A DNA stretch of 60,626 nt from an uncultured Colwellia sp. (GTDB lineage: Bacteria; Pseudomonadota; Gammaproteobacteria; Enterobacterales; Alteromonadaceae). The stretch covers positions 1-60,626 of the forward strand of contig CAJXRC010000004.1 in assembly GCA_913058405.1 (NCBI GenBank), given 5' to 3'. Below, piece by piece: positions 38,224 through 47,717 of the stretch (the first letter of the stretch is position 1; each line of letters opens with the position of its first letter). Below the pieces are notes generated by a model, which saw nothing but the letters and a program-made list of their open reading frames with translations, was not told where the DNA came from and searched no databases. The position numbers were made by a program, and so were the translations under genes.

Positions 38224-38700
38224 ATGAATGCACCACAACGCGACATAACTTTAAGATTTTTAGCCGAACCGCAAGATGTAAATTTTGGCGGTAAAGTACA
38301 TGGTGGCGCTGTGATGAAATGGATAGATTTAGCCGCTTATGCTTGTGCAGCAGGCTGGAGTGGTCGTTACTGCGTTACCGCCTATGCTGGTGGTATTCGT
38401 TTTGTTGCTCCTATTCACGTCGGCAGTTTAGTTGAAGTTGAAGCCAAAGTTATTTACACAGGTAATTCATCAATACATATCGCGCTAGAAGTAAACGCTT
38501 GCGATCCTAAATCCTTGAACCGCCGTTTAACGACTCACTGTATTGTTATCATGGTGGCTGTCGATCAAAATGGCCAATCTGAAAGTGTGCCACAATGGAA
38601 ACCAGAAACAGAAGCAGATAAGAAACAACATGCTTCAGCAATGAAGTTGATGGAAATGCGCAAACAAATTGGTGAAGAAATGCAAATCTTTGTCGATTAG
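38224..38700 (+). CDS. Acyl-CoA thioesterase, hotdog fold (YciA-like)
   Basis: 158 residues with the acyl-CoA hydrolase pattern: DVNFGGKVHGGAVMKWIDLAAYACAAGW (catalytic Asp in the long helix), then CVTAYAGGIRFVAPIHVGSLVEVEAKVIYTG. It hydrolyses acyl-CoA to free acid and CoA; chain length cannot be told. Stands alone, followed by a hairpin at 38748-38777. Confidence 0.88.
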   Translation: MNAPQRDITLRFLAEPQDVNFGGKVHGGAVMKWIDLAAYACAAGWSGRYCVTAYAGGIRFVAPIHVGSLVEVEAKVIYTGNSSIHIALEVNACDPKSLNRRLTTHCIVIMVAVDQNGQSESVPQWKPETEADKKQHASAMKLMEMRKQIGEEMQIFVD

Positions 38701-38747
38701 TAGCTAAGCAGCTCTGTTATGACTGTTGTTCATTGCTGTCTTCAATC

Positions 38748-38777
38748 AACCGAACTTTGCGCTGGTAAAGTTCGGTT
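38748..38777 (+). terminator. Hairpin after the thioesterase gene
   Basis: AACCGAACTTT pairs perfectly with AAAGTTCGGTT, eight-base loop, but only a weak T tail (TTATAAAATTGTT). A terminator is plausible. Confidence 0.5.
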
Positions 38778-38869
38778 ATAAAATTGTTATCCGCATGCTT
38801 TTGAATAAATCAGCACAGCGTCTCATCCAAAATATAAAGCTATTTATTACCTAAAGTTATAACGCGACC

Positions 38870-40129
38870 TTATTCTTCGCACTGCTGGGCTTCAGCAGCT
38901 TTCAATTGCGTTTTCACATCAATCCACTGTGACATATATTGGGTGCTTTTATGGTGATGATGATTCAACATGCTGCCAATAAAGTTCGACTGTCTATGTT
39001 GCTCAAGGTTAGCTTCTAGCGTCGATAAACAATCAGCTAACTCGGTTAAGATATTATCTTGATGATACATTAACGTGGCATTTTGTTGCCCTAAGTTACT
39101 GTTAACTTGCCAAGCTTGTTCATCTTGATAGAGCTTAACCGCAGCATCTGCTATAGCTTGTGGATCATTGGCTATTGCGCCAGCCCACGGTAAATTAGTT
39201 TGCATGCTTTCTGCGCCAATATCTGTCGTCACTGATGGCGTAGCGCAATACATAGCTTCAGCTAGCTTACCTTTAATACCTGCGCCAAAGCGTAATGGTG
39301 CTAAGCACACTTTTGCGCTTTGCATGGCAAAAACAGCATCATCAACCCAGCCTTTCACTAAAAAACCTGATTTTTCATCATGTAAGTCAGTGGCTTTAGG
39401 TGGTGGATACGCGCCATAAATGTTGAGTTTAGCATTAGGTAATTGTTTACGAATAAGTGGCCATACTTGCTGCTTTAACCATAAGACTGCGTCCCAGTTA
39501 GGTGCATGGCGAAAGTTTCCTATCGCCATAAAATCTTCGCGCTGTTGATAACTCGGGTTTTCTTGTGTTAACTGCGCTTGGCTTAACATAAAAGGGCAAT
39601 AGTGAATTAAGCTGGCATCGACTTTAAATAAGCGTTGTAGTAATTCCACTTCGATACTTGAAATCATTAAGCTGATATCAGAACGAAATATTGCAGCAAC
39701 TTCACGCTTAGCCATGTCACTGGTCAGTAAGTCTTCATCGGTAATATTACGTTTTAGTTTATAAGCTTGATGACGAGCATTACGTAAACAAAATAAATCT
39801 TCGGTATCCAATAATCGGAGCGCTTGTGGGCATTGTTCACTCACGCGCCAGCCAAATTGTTCTTCCATCATAAAGCGATCAAACATCACTGTATGAGGTT
39901 GTAGGTCTTTAATGAAGTCATCAAAACTAGTGCAATTGAGGCTAATATTTTTAACATCAATATTCAAAGCTTGTAAATCAACCATGTGCTCAGTTTGTTG
40001 CGCTGGGCTGGCAAAAGTAATGTGATAGCTTTGTGCTTGGAAAAAATGGATCAACTGCATCATACGGCTACCTGCCGCTGAAGAGTTAGGCTCAGGCCAT
40101 ACATAGCCAATAATAAGAAGTTTTTTCAT
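38870..40129 (-). CDS. Glycosyltransferase, GT-B fold (group 1 type)
   Basis: 419 residues. N-terminal Rossmann segment KKLLIIGYVWPEPNSSAAGSRMMQLIHFF, then a C-terminal half with the group 1 pattern: MAIGNFRHAPNWDAVLWLKQ, LNIYGAYPPPKA, VCLAPLRFGAGIKGKLAEAMYCATPSV, in which the glutamate of the E-x7-E region is expected to bind the nucleotide sugar. The C-terminal tail is helical and histidine-rich (NHHHHKSTQ). No other polysaccharide gene is nearby, so donor and acceptor are unknown. Confidence 0.82.
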   Translation of the reverse strand: MKKLLIIGYVWPEPNSSAAGSRMMQLIHFFQAQSYHITFASPAQQTEHMVDLQALNIDVKNISLNCTSFDDFIKDLQPHTVMFDRFMMEEQFGWRVSEQCPQALRLLDTEDLFCLRNARHQAYKLKRNITDEDLLTSDMAKREVAAIFRSDISLMISSIEVELLQRLFKVDASLIHYCPFMLSQAQLTQENPSYQQREDFMAIGNFRHAPNWDAVLWLKQQVWPLIRKQLPNAKLNIYGAYPPPKATDLHDEKSGFLVKGWVDDAVFAMQSAKVCLAPLRFGAGIKGKLAEAMYCATPSVTTDIGAESMQTNLPWAGAIANDPQAIADAAVKLYQDEQAWQVNSNLGQQNATLMYHQDNILTELADCLSTLEANLEQHRQSNFIGSMLNHHHHKSTQYMSQWIDVKTQLKAAEAQQCEE

Positions 40130-40142
40130 TTAAGTATTTTAT

Positions 40143-40296
40143 ACCAATTACAATCACTTTCAATGGCATAACTATACTATAACTTCGTTGCTTTCAATCA
40201 CAATAGCCCACTATTGCTCAATCAAGCGCCTTGTTCTTGAACATTTACTCACATTGAGTCATCACTCATAGCTAATTGAATTGAATTTAATCAAGC
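40143..40296. repeat. Candidate intergenic repeat remnant
   Basis: Begins ATACCAATTACAATC, similar to the ends of the element at 2028, holds the hairpin CAATAGCCCACTATTG, and ends with AATTGAATTTAATCAAG. It looks like an older element of the same general type, but only one copy lies here. It fills most of the 304-base gap between the glycosyltransferase and fkpA. Confidence 0.35.
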
Positions 40297-40340
40297 AAAT
40301 AATAAAGGCCAATGCTAAATATAATTATTCAAATGCAGGA

Positions 40341-40377
40341 AACAAAAAGCCACCAGTAAATGATTACGGGTGGCTTT
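40341..40377 (-). terminator. Terminator after fkpA
   Basis: AAAGCCACC pairs with GGTGGCTTT (14-base loop); on the minus strand it is followed by a TTTTTGTTT tract. Confidence 0.75.
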
Positions 40378-40433
40378 AAATTGTTATCTAGTATTGATTA
40401 TAGATAAGCGAAAGTATTATCTATAATAACTAA

Positions 40434-41201
40434 CTAGTGAGCAGCGTGTTCATCAGCTTTTGGAGCTTCTTCTGCTTTTTGAATTTCTAATAATTCAATT
40501 TCAAATTCTAGTACTGAATTACCCGGAATACGTGGTGGGTTACCATTTGGACCGTAAGCTAAATCTGAAGGGATAGTGAATTTGTACTTAGCGCCTAAAG
40601 GCATTAATTGTACGCCTTCAGTCCAACCTTTAATCACACGGTTAAGTGGGAATACTGCTGGTTCGTTACGCTCATATGAGCTATCAAACGTCTCGCCGTT
40701 TAAGAAAGTACCTTTGTAATGCACTTTAACTGTATCAGTTGCTAGCGGCTTATCACCTTCACCAGGAGTTAATACTACGTATTGGATACCTGATTCAGTA
40801 ACTTGTACGCCTTCTTTTTTAGCGTTGTCTGCAAGAAACTTAGCACCATCAGCTAGGCTAGCTTCAGAAGCAGCAATTGCAGCGGCTTGCTGTTTTTCTT
40901 TCATGCTAGTATCAAGGTTCATCAATAAAGCTTGAATTTCTTCTTTTTCGATAACAGATTTACCGTCAATACTGTCGACAAAACCGCGTACAATAAGCTC
41001 TTTGTCCAGCGTTAAACCTAGTTTGTCATGCTCTTCTAAGTTACGTTGCATGTACATACCGATTGAGGCACCTAAGCCGTAGGCTTGCTTTTGCACTTCA
41101 GTTTCTAATACTGGTGCTTTTACTTCTTCAACAGCTTTCTCGTTACAACCGACAACGGCAAATAAAGCAAGGGCTACTAAGGTAGGCTTAAACAATTTCA
41201 T
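40434..41201 (-). CDS. fkpA: FKBP-type peptidyl-prolyl isomerase lipoprotein (FkpA-like)
   Basis: Periplasmic folding catalyst. The lipobox VVGC puts the lipid cysteine at residue 19; a helical dimerisation domain (about 35-135) precedes the FKBP domain (about 150-240; VKVHYKGTFLNGETFDSSYERNEPAVFPLNRVIKGWTEGVQLMP). 255 residues, with an acidic, His-containing tail (KADEHAAH). GGAG stands before the ATG. It heads the conserved fkpA-slyX-yheV neighbourhood, though E. coli FkpA is not lipidated. Confidence 0.92.
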   Translation of the reverse strand: MKLFKPTLVALALFAVVGCNEKAVEEVKAPVLETEVQKQAYGLGASIGMYMQRNLEEHDKLGLTLDKELIVRGFVDSIDGKSVIEKEEIQALLMNLDTSMKEKQQAAAIAASEASLADGAKFLADNAKKEGVQVTESGIQYVVLTPGEGDKPLATDTVKVHYKGTFLNGETFDSSYERNEPAVFPLNRVIKGWTEGVQLMPLGAKYKFTIPSDLAYGPNGNPPRIPGNSVLEFEIELLEIQKAEEAPKADEHAAH

Positions 41202-41384
41202 TTATATCTCCATTTATACAATACAATTGGAGAGTTCCCCCAATTAAAAACCTAAAAATTATAATGTTACCTTGTAAAATTTAACTTTAAGATAAACTTT
41301 ACATTTAAGTACAGATAACGCTAAACAATTTCAAAAAAGAACTTATACTAACGATAAATGCGCAAATAAAAAAGTATTAATATA

Positions 41385-42368
41385 TTGTTAAATTGTAATT
41401 GGATTTTTCCGCTCGTCTTATTGACGACACTCACAGCTTGTAAGCCTGTAACGCAAGAACCACTGCAACGCTGGCAACAGTCGGTTGAAGGTGCTTACGC
41501 TGGCCAGATTTCTAGTGATGCCAAATTTTCAGTCGTCTCATCTATCCATCATGGTTTGAGTGTCTGGGATTTAGACAAAAACCAACGACTTTATAACTGG
41601 GCGCAAGAACAAAATACCAGTGATAATTTAGTACTTTCTATTGATATCAGTGACAATGCTAGCCATGTACTCACCGCTAATAGAGATGACTTTGCCCTGT
41701 GGAACTTGCAATCAGGTAAATCTGAAGGTTACTGGAAAGTCCGAGAGTCTCACATTAGAGATATAGCAGTGAGTAATAATGGTGATTACTTACTCATTGG
41801 CAAAAGCAACGCTACCGTGGTTCATGTTGGAGTTGATACCGGGAGACGCTTAGAATTTTTAGGCCACAAAGAGAAAATAAATTCAGTAGATATGTTACCC
41901 AATGGCCGTGTAGCTATTTCGGGAGGTAATGATTTTACCGCCTATGTTTGGGATACCCAATCAGGACAAGTGATTTATCAATTTAACCATAGCTCAAGAG
42001 TATCAAAAGTAGCATTAGATGCTAAAGCTCGTTATGCCTTTTCTGCCGACAGTATGAAAGGTGCGTATATTTGGGACTTAAAAACCGGTAAACGTATTAG
42101 TAGCTTACAAGGTACAAAACGTCATGAGGTTTTTAGTACTGTACGTTTTTCTCCCGATGGTAAAACATTAATCACCGGCGCCGCTACCAGAAAGGTAAGT
42201 ATTTGGGACATTGCTACCGGTAAACGCCTATCACATTGGTTTGTTACGCCAAAAGAGGCAAAAAGACCTACGGGAGCGGTTGTGTATAGTGTCGCATTTG
42301 GCGATAATAACGATCTATTAACGATAAGCTCATCAGGATATGTTGAATCATGGCCAATCACGAAATAA
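41385..42368 (+). CDS. WD40-repeat lipoprotein
   Basis: Signal peptide with lipobox LTAC (Cys19), then a beta-propeller of at least six WD repeats (SVWDLDKNQRLYNW, ALWNLQSGKSEGYW, AYVWDTQSGQVIYQF, AYIWDLKTGKRISSL, VSIWDIATGKRLSHW, VESWPITK). Likely a periplasmic scaffold; its partner is unknown. The only possible start before the signal is TTG 41385; the nearby ATG at 41358 runs into a stop after three codons. The 3' end overlaps slyX by 19 bases, so the two are probably coupled. Confidence 0.85.
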   Translation: MLNCNWIFPLVLLTTLTACKPVTQEPLQRWQQSVEGAYAGQISSDAKFSVVSSIHHGLSVWDLDKNQRLYNWAQEQNTSDNLVLSIDISDNASHVLTANRDDFALWNLQSGKSEGYWKVRESHIRDIAVSNNGDYLLIGKSNATVVHVGVDTGRRLEFLGHKEKINSVDMLPNGRVAISGGNDFTAYVWDTQSGQVIYQFNHSSRVSKVALDAKARYAFSADSMKGAYIWDLKTGKRISSLQGTKRHEVFSTVRFSPDGKTLITGAATRKVSIWDIATGKRLSHWFVTPKEAKRPTGAVVYSVAFGDNNDLLTISSSGYVESWPITK

Positions 42369-42613
42369 CGTTAAGTGCGCACAGCACAAACGCCAACTAC
42401 ATTCAGCAACTGGAAGATCGTGTTGATGCATTAGAATCACGCAATGTCTTCCAAGATGATGTCATTGATCAGTTAAGTGGTGAGTTAGCTACCCATCAAC
42501 ATGCAATTTCAGAACTCAAACATCAAATTCAATTAGTCGCTAATCGATTAAAGGATGCAGGTAGCTTATCCGGCGATAAAGATGAAGTTGAGCCACCACC
42601 ACCGCATTACTAA
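42350..42613 (+). CDS. slyX: SlyX family protein
   Basis: 87 residues, mostly one coiled coil (YIQQLEDRVDALESRNVFQDDVIDQLS...) ending in the family hallmark EPPPPHY. Function still unclear despite the name. It begins inside the end of the WD40 gene. The usual family length is about 70, so the first dozen residues may be extra. Confidence 0.92.
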   Translation: MANHEITLSAHSTNANYIQQLEDRVDALESRNVFQDDVIDQLSGELATHQHAISELKHQIQLVANRLKDAGSLSGDKDEVEPPPPHY

Positions 42614-42734
42614 TACGGTGGCAATACTATTAAGCATAAGTAGCTAACAATAATATTTACTGCGATAAAGGTTAATTCTAAACCTTTAATTAGACACTTT
42701 TAATACACTAATACTGCAAAAAACATGTCTAGTT

Positions 42735-42938
42735 TTAAGGTTTAAATACACCTATAACCTGCTCGTTTGCACGAACCACTTCTTCTACTTGTGCTTCTGT
42801 TTGCACCATTTGCTCACCACAGCTTACACAGGTCACTTTTTCAACACCATTTTCTTTGGTTAGTGCCATAGTGTCCATTGCTTTACATTTAGGACAGACT
42901 GCGCCAGCGATAAATCTCTTTTTTAGGGCTTTGCTCAT
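42735..42938 (-). CDS. yheV: YheV-type zinc-ribbon protein (DUF2387)
   Basis: 67 residues with two CxxC pairs, CPKCKAMDTM and CVSCGEQM, forming a zinc ribbon near the N-terminus. The family is of unknown function and usually lies next to slyX/slyD as it does here. Confidence 0.9.
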   Translation of the reverse strand: MSKALKKRFIAGAVCPKCKAMDTMALTKENGVEKVTCVSCGEQMVQTEAQVEEVVRANEQVIGVFKP

Positions 42939-43140
42939 TGTTATTTACTACTTATTATTAGGCGCTGTTGTTTTTCGCTGATTGTTTCTTCAGCAGGAAA
43001 GTGCAACAGGCTCGATATTAAATCCAGAATTATCGCTATTTTACCTTGAATTGTGGTCATAGGAAAAGCGACAATGCATCAGCATTTTTTTAGTGGGTAT
43101 TATCTCTGCCTCGCTATGCCATTTTATCGAGGAAATACCA

Positions 43141-45066
43141 TTGATTATAGCCACAGACCTAAGTTTAGATAGAGGGGCTAAAAACCTAATAAAATCATCT
43201 AGCTTTACTATTCACCCTAACCATAAAGTTGGCTTAGTAGGCAGTAATGGTTGTGGGAAATCCTCTCTTTTCGCCGCTCTTTTAGGTGATTTATCTCCCG
43301 ACTCTGGTGATTTATCTTTACCAGCAGCTTGGGATATTGCCACGGTAAAACAAGAAACGCCCTCGTTAGAGCAAAGCGCGCTTGATTACGTTATGGATGG
43401 CGATAAAGAATTCCGCCAGTTAGAGCAAGAACTTGAACAGGCTCGTATTACTGATAATGGTAATCTAGAAGCCATTATTATCAATAAAATTGATACCATA
43501 AACGGCTATAGTTTACCTGCCCGTGCTGGCGAGTTATTACATGGTTTAGGCTTTTTACAATCGCAACTTGAAAACCCTGTGAAAGATTTTTCCGGTGGTT
43601 GGCGTATGCGTTTAAACTTAGCCCAAGCATTAATATCTCGCGCTGACTTACTATTACTCGATGAACCAACCAACCATTTAGACTTAGATGCAGTTATTTG
43701 GCTACAACGTTGGTTAAAGCGCTTTACCGGCACCTTAGTACTCATTTCTCATGACCGTGACTTCCTTGATACGGTTATTGGTCAAATATTACATATTGAA
43801 CACCAACGTGCCAAATTATACAGCGGCAACTATACTGCTTTTGAACGTCAACGCCGTGAACATTTGGCTCAACAAGACGCACAATATCAAAAGCAACAAA
43901 AAGAAGCGGCACACTTAACGGCTTTTGTTGATCGTTTTCGCGCTAAAGCCAGTAAAGCAAAACAGGCACAAAGTAGATTGAAGCGTTTAGAGAAACTACC
44001 AGATTTAGCCCCAGCGCATGTTGATAGTCAATTTACCTTTAACTTTGAAGAACCTGAAAGTCTGCCCTATCCACTATTATCACTTGATGAAAGTCAGTGT
44101 GGTTACCCTAAATCTGATCATGGTGAGCAAGCGATAATTCTTGAGGGTGTAGGATTAACCTTAATACCAGGAAGTCGTATTGGTTTATTAGGGCGAAATG
44201 GCGCAGGTAAGTCTACTTTAATTAAATCTCTTGCGGGTGAGCTTGCCTTAATCGGTGGTGAACGTTACTGCGCACAAGACTTGAAAGTTGGTTATTTTTC
44301 TCAGCATCAATTAGAACAATTACATGCACCATCAAGCCCTGTTGATCATATTTTACGTGCTAAACCTGCTTTAGGTGAGCCACAAGCACGAACCTTTTTA
44401 GGAAAGTTCGGCTTTAGTGGTGATCAAGCTTTGTCGCAAGTTTCAACCATGTCAGGTGGAGAGAAAGCGCGTTTAGTCCTTGCCTTGATTGTGTTAGAAA
44501 AACCACAGTTATTGCTACTTGATGAACCGACCAACCACTTAGATTTAGAAATGCGTCAAGCGTTGGTAATGGCACTGCAAGACTTTGGCGGCGCCATTAT
44601 TTTGATTGCCCATGATAGGTTTTTATTAGAATCATGTGTTGATGAGTTTTATCTTGTGGCCAATGGCCGAGTCAGTGATTTTAGCGGTGATATTGATGAT
44701 TACCAACAATGGCTAAATGATGATAAAAAACAAGCAATAAAATCAATTAAAACCGAACAACAAAGCAGTGATAAAGGCTTAGATAAAAAGCAACTACGCC
44801 AGCAACAAGCAGAACTCAGAAAAAAATCAGCACCTTTGCGCAAAGAAGCTGATAAATTAGAGAAAAAAGTGCATCAGTGGCAAGAAGAGTTAACCAAGAT
44901 TGAAGCGTTATTGAGTGATAGTGATATTTATCAAGCAGAGCGCAAAACTGAGTTAACAGACCTACTAAAAAAACAAGCTAATTTGAAAAATGACTTAGAA
45001 GAAAACGAAATGCTTTGGCTTGAACTAGCTGAGCAGATTGAAGAGATGATGTCAGTCACCGATTGA
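43141..45066 (+). CDS. yheS: ABC-F ATPase YheS
   Basis: Soluble ribosome-associated ABC-F protein with two nucleotide-binding domains: Walker A GSNGCGKSS and GRNGAGKST, signatures FSGGWRMRL and MSGGEKARL, Walker B LLLLDEPTNHLD twice, and a C-terminal coiled coil (about 545-640). A frame is open from ATG 43093, but GAGG lies eight bases before TTG 43141 and the protein then starts MIIATDLSLDRG, aligning with E. coli YheS; 641 residues. No membrane partner, as usual for ABC-F. Confidence 0.95.
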   Translation: MIIATDLSLDRGAKNLIKSSSFTIHPNHKVGLVGSNGCGKSSLFAALLGDLSPDSGDLSLPAAWDIATVKQETPSLEQSALDYVMDGDKEFRQLEQELEQARITDNGNLEAIIINKIDTINGYSLPARAGELLHGLGFLQSQLENPVKDFSGGWRMRLNLAQALISRADLLLLDEPTNHLDLDAVIWLQRWLKRFTGTLVLISHDRDFLDTVIGQILHIEHQRAKLYSGNYTAFERQRREHLAQQDAQYQKQQKEAAHLTAFVDRFRAKASKAKQAQSRLKRLEKLPDLAPAHVDSQFTFNFEEPESLPYPLLSLDESQCGYPKSDHGEQAIILEGVGLTLIPGSRIGLLGRNGAGKSTLIKSLAGELALIGGERYCAQDLKVGYFSQHQLEQLHAPSSPVDHILRAKPALGEPQARTFLGKFGFSGDQALSQVSTMSGGEKARLVLALIVLEKPQLLLLDEPTNHLDLEMRQALVMALQDFGGAIILIAHDRFLLESCVDEFYLVANGRVSDFSGDIDDYQQWLNDDKKQAIKSIKTEQQSSDKGLDKKQLRQQQAELRKKSAPLRKEADKLEKKVHQWQEELTKIEALLSDSDIYQAERKTELTDLLKKQANLKNDLEENEMLWLELAEQIEEMMSVTD

Positions 45067-45087
45067 TTTTTTCATCTACACTTAATC

Positions 45088-45160
45088 TATACTAGTTCTA
45101 CTTGAAGATGCATGATTCAGGCATCCTGAAATGAGCATCTTAAAGTGGAGTGGGTTTATA
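45088..45160. repeat. Short imperfect inverted-repeat element, type B copy 1
   Basis: 73 bases. The left end reads TATACTAGTTCTACTTGAAGATGC; the complement of the right end reads TATAAACCCACTCCACTTTAAGATGC. Relatives lie at 53786 and 57183, sharing TATA ends and the (A/C)CTTGAAGATGC-like block. Confidence 0.45.
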
Positions 45161-45191
45161 ATCGATAGTTAGCGCTAGAAGAGGAATTATT

Positions 45192-45932
45192 ATGCGTACT
45201 AAAATATTACTGCTTACCTTTACACTACTAAGCAGCTTCTCAGTATTGAGCCAAGGAAATGACCTAGAGCAGGGAATTTATGAGTTAAACCGCGGGGAAT
45301 TTAAAGCCGCTATCGAACAATTTCGTCCGCTGGTTACTGAAGGTTATGCGCCTGCTCAATATCAAATGGCCTTGGTTTATCTTAACGGTTACTCCGTGCC
45401 TAAAGATAGTATGAAGGCACTAGAGTTATTTCAACTTTCTGCAGCACAAAATTACCCTGATGCACAATTTGAATTAGCCTTAATTTACTCTGAAGGTAAA
45501 TTAGTAAAGCAAGATCTAAAAAAATCATTCGAATTAAGTAAGAAAGCAGCAGAGAAAGGTTTATCAAGTGCACAATTTAATTTAGGTGTTATGTACGCCA
45601 ACGGCACAGGTGTTTCTCAGGATGACTTTAAAGCATCACGTTGGTACAAAAGCGCAGCAAATCAAAATTACGCACTTGCCCAATACAATTTAGCTTTGCT
45701 TTATAGCGAAGGTAAAGGTGTAGAAAAAAGTACAGAATTATCCTACGTATGGAATACCATAGCATCATGGAACGGTTATCCTAATGCTGAAAAAAGCCGC
45801 TTAATGGATGAAAGAGATTTATCTAAACTAAAAATAGAAAACAGTATTGAAAAAGCGAATGATATTTATCAAAAAATAAGAGAGCGGCAGGAAATCAAAG
45901 CAAAAATGGCAGAAAAGCAGCGTTTCTATTGA
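45192..45932 (+). CDS. Sel1-repeat secreted protein
   Basis: Signal peptide (MRTKILLLTFTLLSSFSVLSQG), then about five Sel1-like repeats (AQYQMALVYLNGYSVPKDSMKALELF, AQFELALIYSEGKLVKQDLKKSFEL, AQFNLGVMYANGTGVSQDDFKASRW, AQYNLALLYSEGKGVEKSTELSYVW). 246 residues, ending in a charged helix. It is a periplasmic interaction scaffold of unknown partner; it is not MotX, which is at 54028. AGAGGA precedes the ATG. Confidence 0.85.
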   Translation: MRTKILLLTFTLLSSFSVLSQGNDLEQGIYELNRGEFKAAIEQFRPLVTEGYAPAQYQMALVYLNGYSVPKDSMKALELFQLSAAQNYPDAQFELALIYSEGKLVKQDLKKSFELSKKAAEKGLSSAQFNLGVMYANGTGVSQDDFKASRWYKSAANQNYALAQYNLALLYSEGKGVEKSTELSYVWNTIASWNGYPNAEKSRLMDERDLSKLKIENSIEKANDIYQKIRERQEIKAKMAEKQRFY

Positions 45933-46010
45933 TCTAAATCAGCTTAATCATTGAGCGACTTAATTACACTAGGTATATCAACAATGACTTAGAAAATTAT
46001 GGAGCTCAAA

Positions 46011-46148
46011 ATGAATTTATTATCGATGTTAGCCAATGATCCTGTAGTGATGTTCTCTTTTGGCGGTATAGCCATTATGCTCGGTATTTGTGCCTTTTAT
46101 GTCTATTACTTTCTTAAGCACATTCAAGACGACAGTAAAAACCATTAA
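46011..46148 (+). CDS. Small single-span membrane protein, DUF3149-like
   Basis: 45 residues: LANDPVVMFSFGGIAIMLGICAFYVYYFLKH, one membrane span with the DPV...SFGG pattern of DUF3149. GGAG lies six bases before the ATG, a good binding site. Function unknown. It lies between the Sel1 gene and yheU. Confidence 0.7.
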   Translation: MNLLSMLANDPVVMFSFGGIAIMLGICAFYVYYFLKHIQDDSKNH

Positions 46149-46502
46149 GATTGAACAAAGACTAAATTCTCTCCTTATACAGGCTAAATAAATCTCAATT
46201 GTTCTACTACTAAGTAGCACTGTTTTGATTTAGCCTGTTCGAGTGGCGTTATGTTGTCGACAATTCTGTCAGCAGATAATATAAACCTATCATTTTTGAA
46301 AAAAACACTTTCACACATCGTTAGCAAACAAATAACACCACACCATCCCTAAGATATATCCGTTACCAATCAATATATATGCTGCAAAGTATTTGAACGA
46401 TTTCGATTGAATCGCTTTGTTGCACAATGAAATAATCCGTTTGGTATAAAGTCATTCAACGGTACAATGGCTATTCATTAATTAACGCTTAAAGTATCCT
46501 TT
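46149..46502. other. Intergenic region with a long-stem hairpin, before yheU
   Basis: ACAGGCTAAAT (46179-46189) pairs perfectly with ATTTAGCCTGT (46228-46238); a smaller CTACT/AGTAG pair sits inside the loop. No T tract follows. Otherwise I see no gene. The region presumably holds the yheU promoter, but I cannot pick one. Confidence 0.4.
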
Positions 46503-46739
46503 ATGATTATTCCCTTAGATCAACTACCAAACGAAACCTTGACCGCAATTATTGAAGGCTTCATCTTACGTGAAGGGACTGAATATGGCGCTGAAGATGT
46601 AAGTAAAGAAGCTAAAATTTCTCAAGTAAAAAAACAGCTTGAACAAGGTAGTGCGGTATTAGTTTATTCTGAGCTTCATGAGAGTATTAATATACTACCC
46701 AGCGATCAGTTTAAGGCTGGAATGGAAGAAGAAATGTAA
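46503..46739 (+). CDS. yheU: YheU family protein (UPF0270)
   Basis: 78 residues starting MIIPLDQLPNETLTAIIEGFILREGTEYG, the diagnostic UPF0270 motif. Function unknown. Together with yheS and yheV it preserves the enterobacterial order around slyX; the hydrolase yheT is absent. Confidence 0.95.
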   Translation: MIIPLDQLPNETLTAIIEGFILREGTEYGAEDVSKEAKISQVKKQLEQGSAVLVYSELHESINILPSDQFKAGMEEEM

Positions 46740-46919
46740 TTTATGCCTGTGATTAAATAAGGCGGATAATTAACTTGCTCAAGCCATCAGTTGCATAGCA
46801 AAACATTCCCATTAAAAAAGCCAGCTACTTGCGTAGCTGACTTTCAATTGAAATCGTCAATATATTTTAAGACGAGACACCTCTATCACCTCACGAATAA
46901 AGCTTAGTGAAGTGCCAAG

Positions 46920-47717
46920 CTATTTAACATTTGTACTATCAAAAATCTTATCTGCTGATGCAGCAACAAAACCTGTGTAAAGTTCACCATTAGCGAGAGG
47001 ATAGCGTTTAGCAAACTCATAGAAACAACTTGGAATTTCCATTGTTTTATCAGAAAAATCTACGGGTGCTTTATCTGCAAGCGTCGATGACTGCTCTAGC
47101 TTCACCGATTCATCGCCCTTTATTTCGCCGCCATTAATATTCAGCGCATAACCAGCATCCTTAAGCGTAGCATTGACTACTTCCATATCTTCATAGTTAG
47201 CTAAGTGATTAATGCTCACGGTAAAGTGGTTCGCACGGTAACCCCATGCAGCTAACCATGCGGCATACTCACTAACATTTAATAACGTATCATAGTCTTT
47301 TGAACTGATTTCCCACAGACGTCCTGAGTAAAGAAAATCAGCTCGTTCGCTAACATCTTCTGGTAATTGTGCGATTAAACCCGCGATAATCTCTTGAACT
47401 TCACTTGAAAACTCTTCAACACGTAATTCACTGATAAACACTTTAGGCATAGTGCTATCTGCATGTTCAAAATGTTTCGCATCAAGTTTTTTTGCTGAAA
47501 AATCGTATTGACCACATTCGGTGTAACCCAAAGCCAACAGACCTTTAGCTAATTGTGCCAAGTTAATTTTAGGGTGGTTAAAGGTACGATATGCAACATG
47601 GTCGTTAATGACATCATTACCATTACCAAGTAATTGGTGAATTTTTTTTGCTGACGGAGTTACGCTGAGATATTGATCCCAGATCTCATTAAAAAGTGCG
47701 GTTACTTGCGCTGCCAT
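46920..47717 (-). CDS. DUF1338 protein, 2-oxoadipate dioxygenase/decarboxylase-like
   Basis: 265 residues of the DUF1338 family, related to vicinal oxygen chelate dioxygenases such as YdcJ/HglS, which act on 2-oxo acids with iron. Candidate metal residues are the His in NDHVAYRTF and the Glu in VFISELRVEEF; the pattern AWLAAWGYRANHFTVSINHL is also family-like. Start ATG 47717 with a GAGG-like AAGAGGAAA upstream. The substrate is uncertain because no lysine catabolic genes are near. Confidence 0.85.
   Translation of the reverse strand: MAAQVTALFNEIWDQYLSVTPSAKKIHQLLGNGNDVINDHVAYRTFNHPKINLAQLAKGLLALGYTECGQYDFSAKKLDAKHFEHADSTMPKVFISELRVEEFSSEVQEIIAGLIAQLPEDVSERADFLYSGRLWEISSKDYDTLLNVSEYAAWLAAWGYRANHFTVSINHLANYEDMEVVNATLKDAGYALNINGGEIKGDESVKLEQSSTLADKAPVDFSDKTMEIPSCFYEFAKRYPLANGELYTGFVAASADKIFDSTNVK

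Noticed and set aside
46029-46220. 63-codon minus-strand frame
   Set aside because: It is the antisense shadow of the DUF3149-like gene, which has a good ribosome binding site and membrane span on the plus strand.
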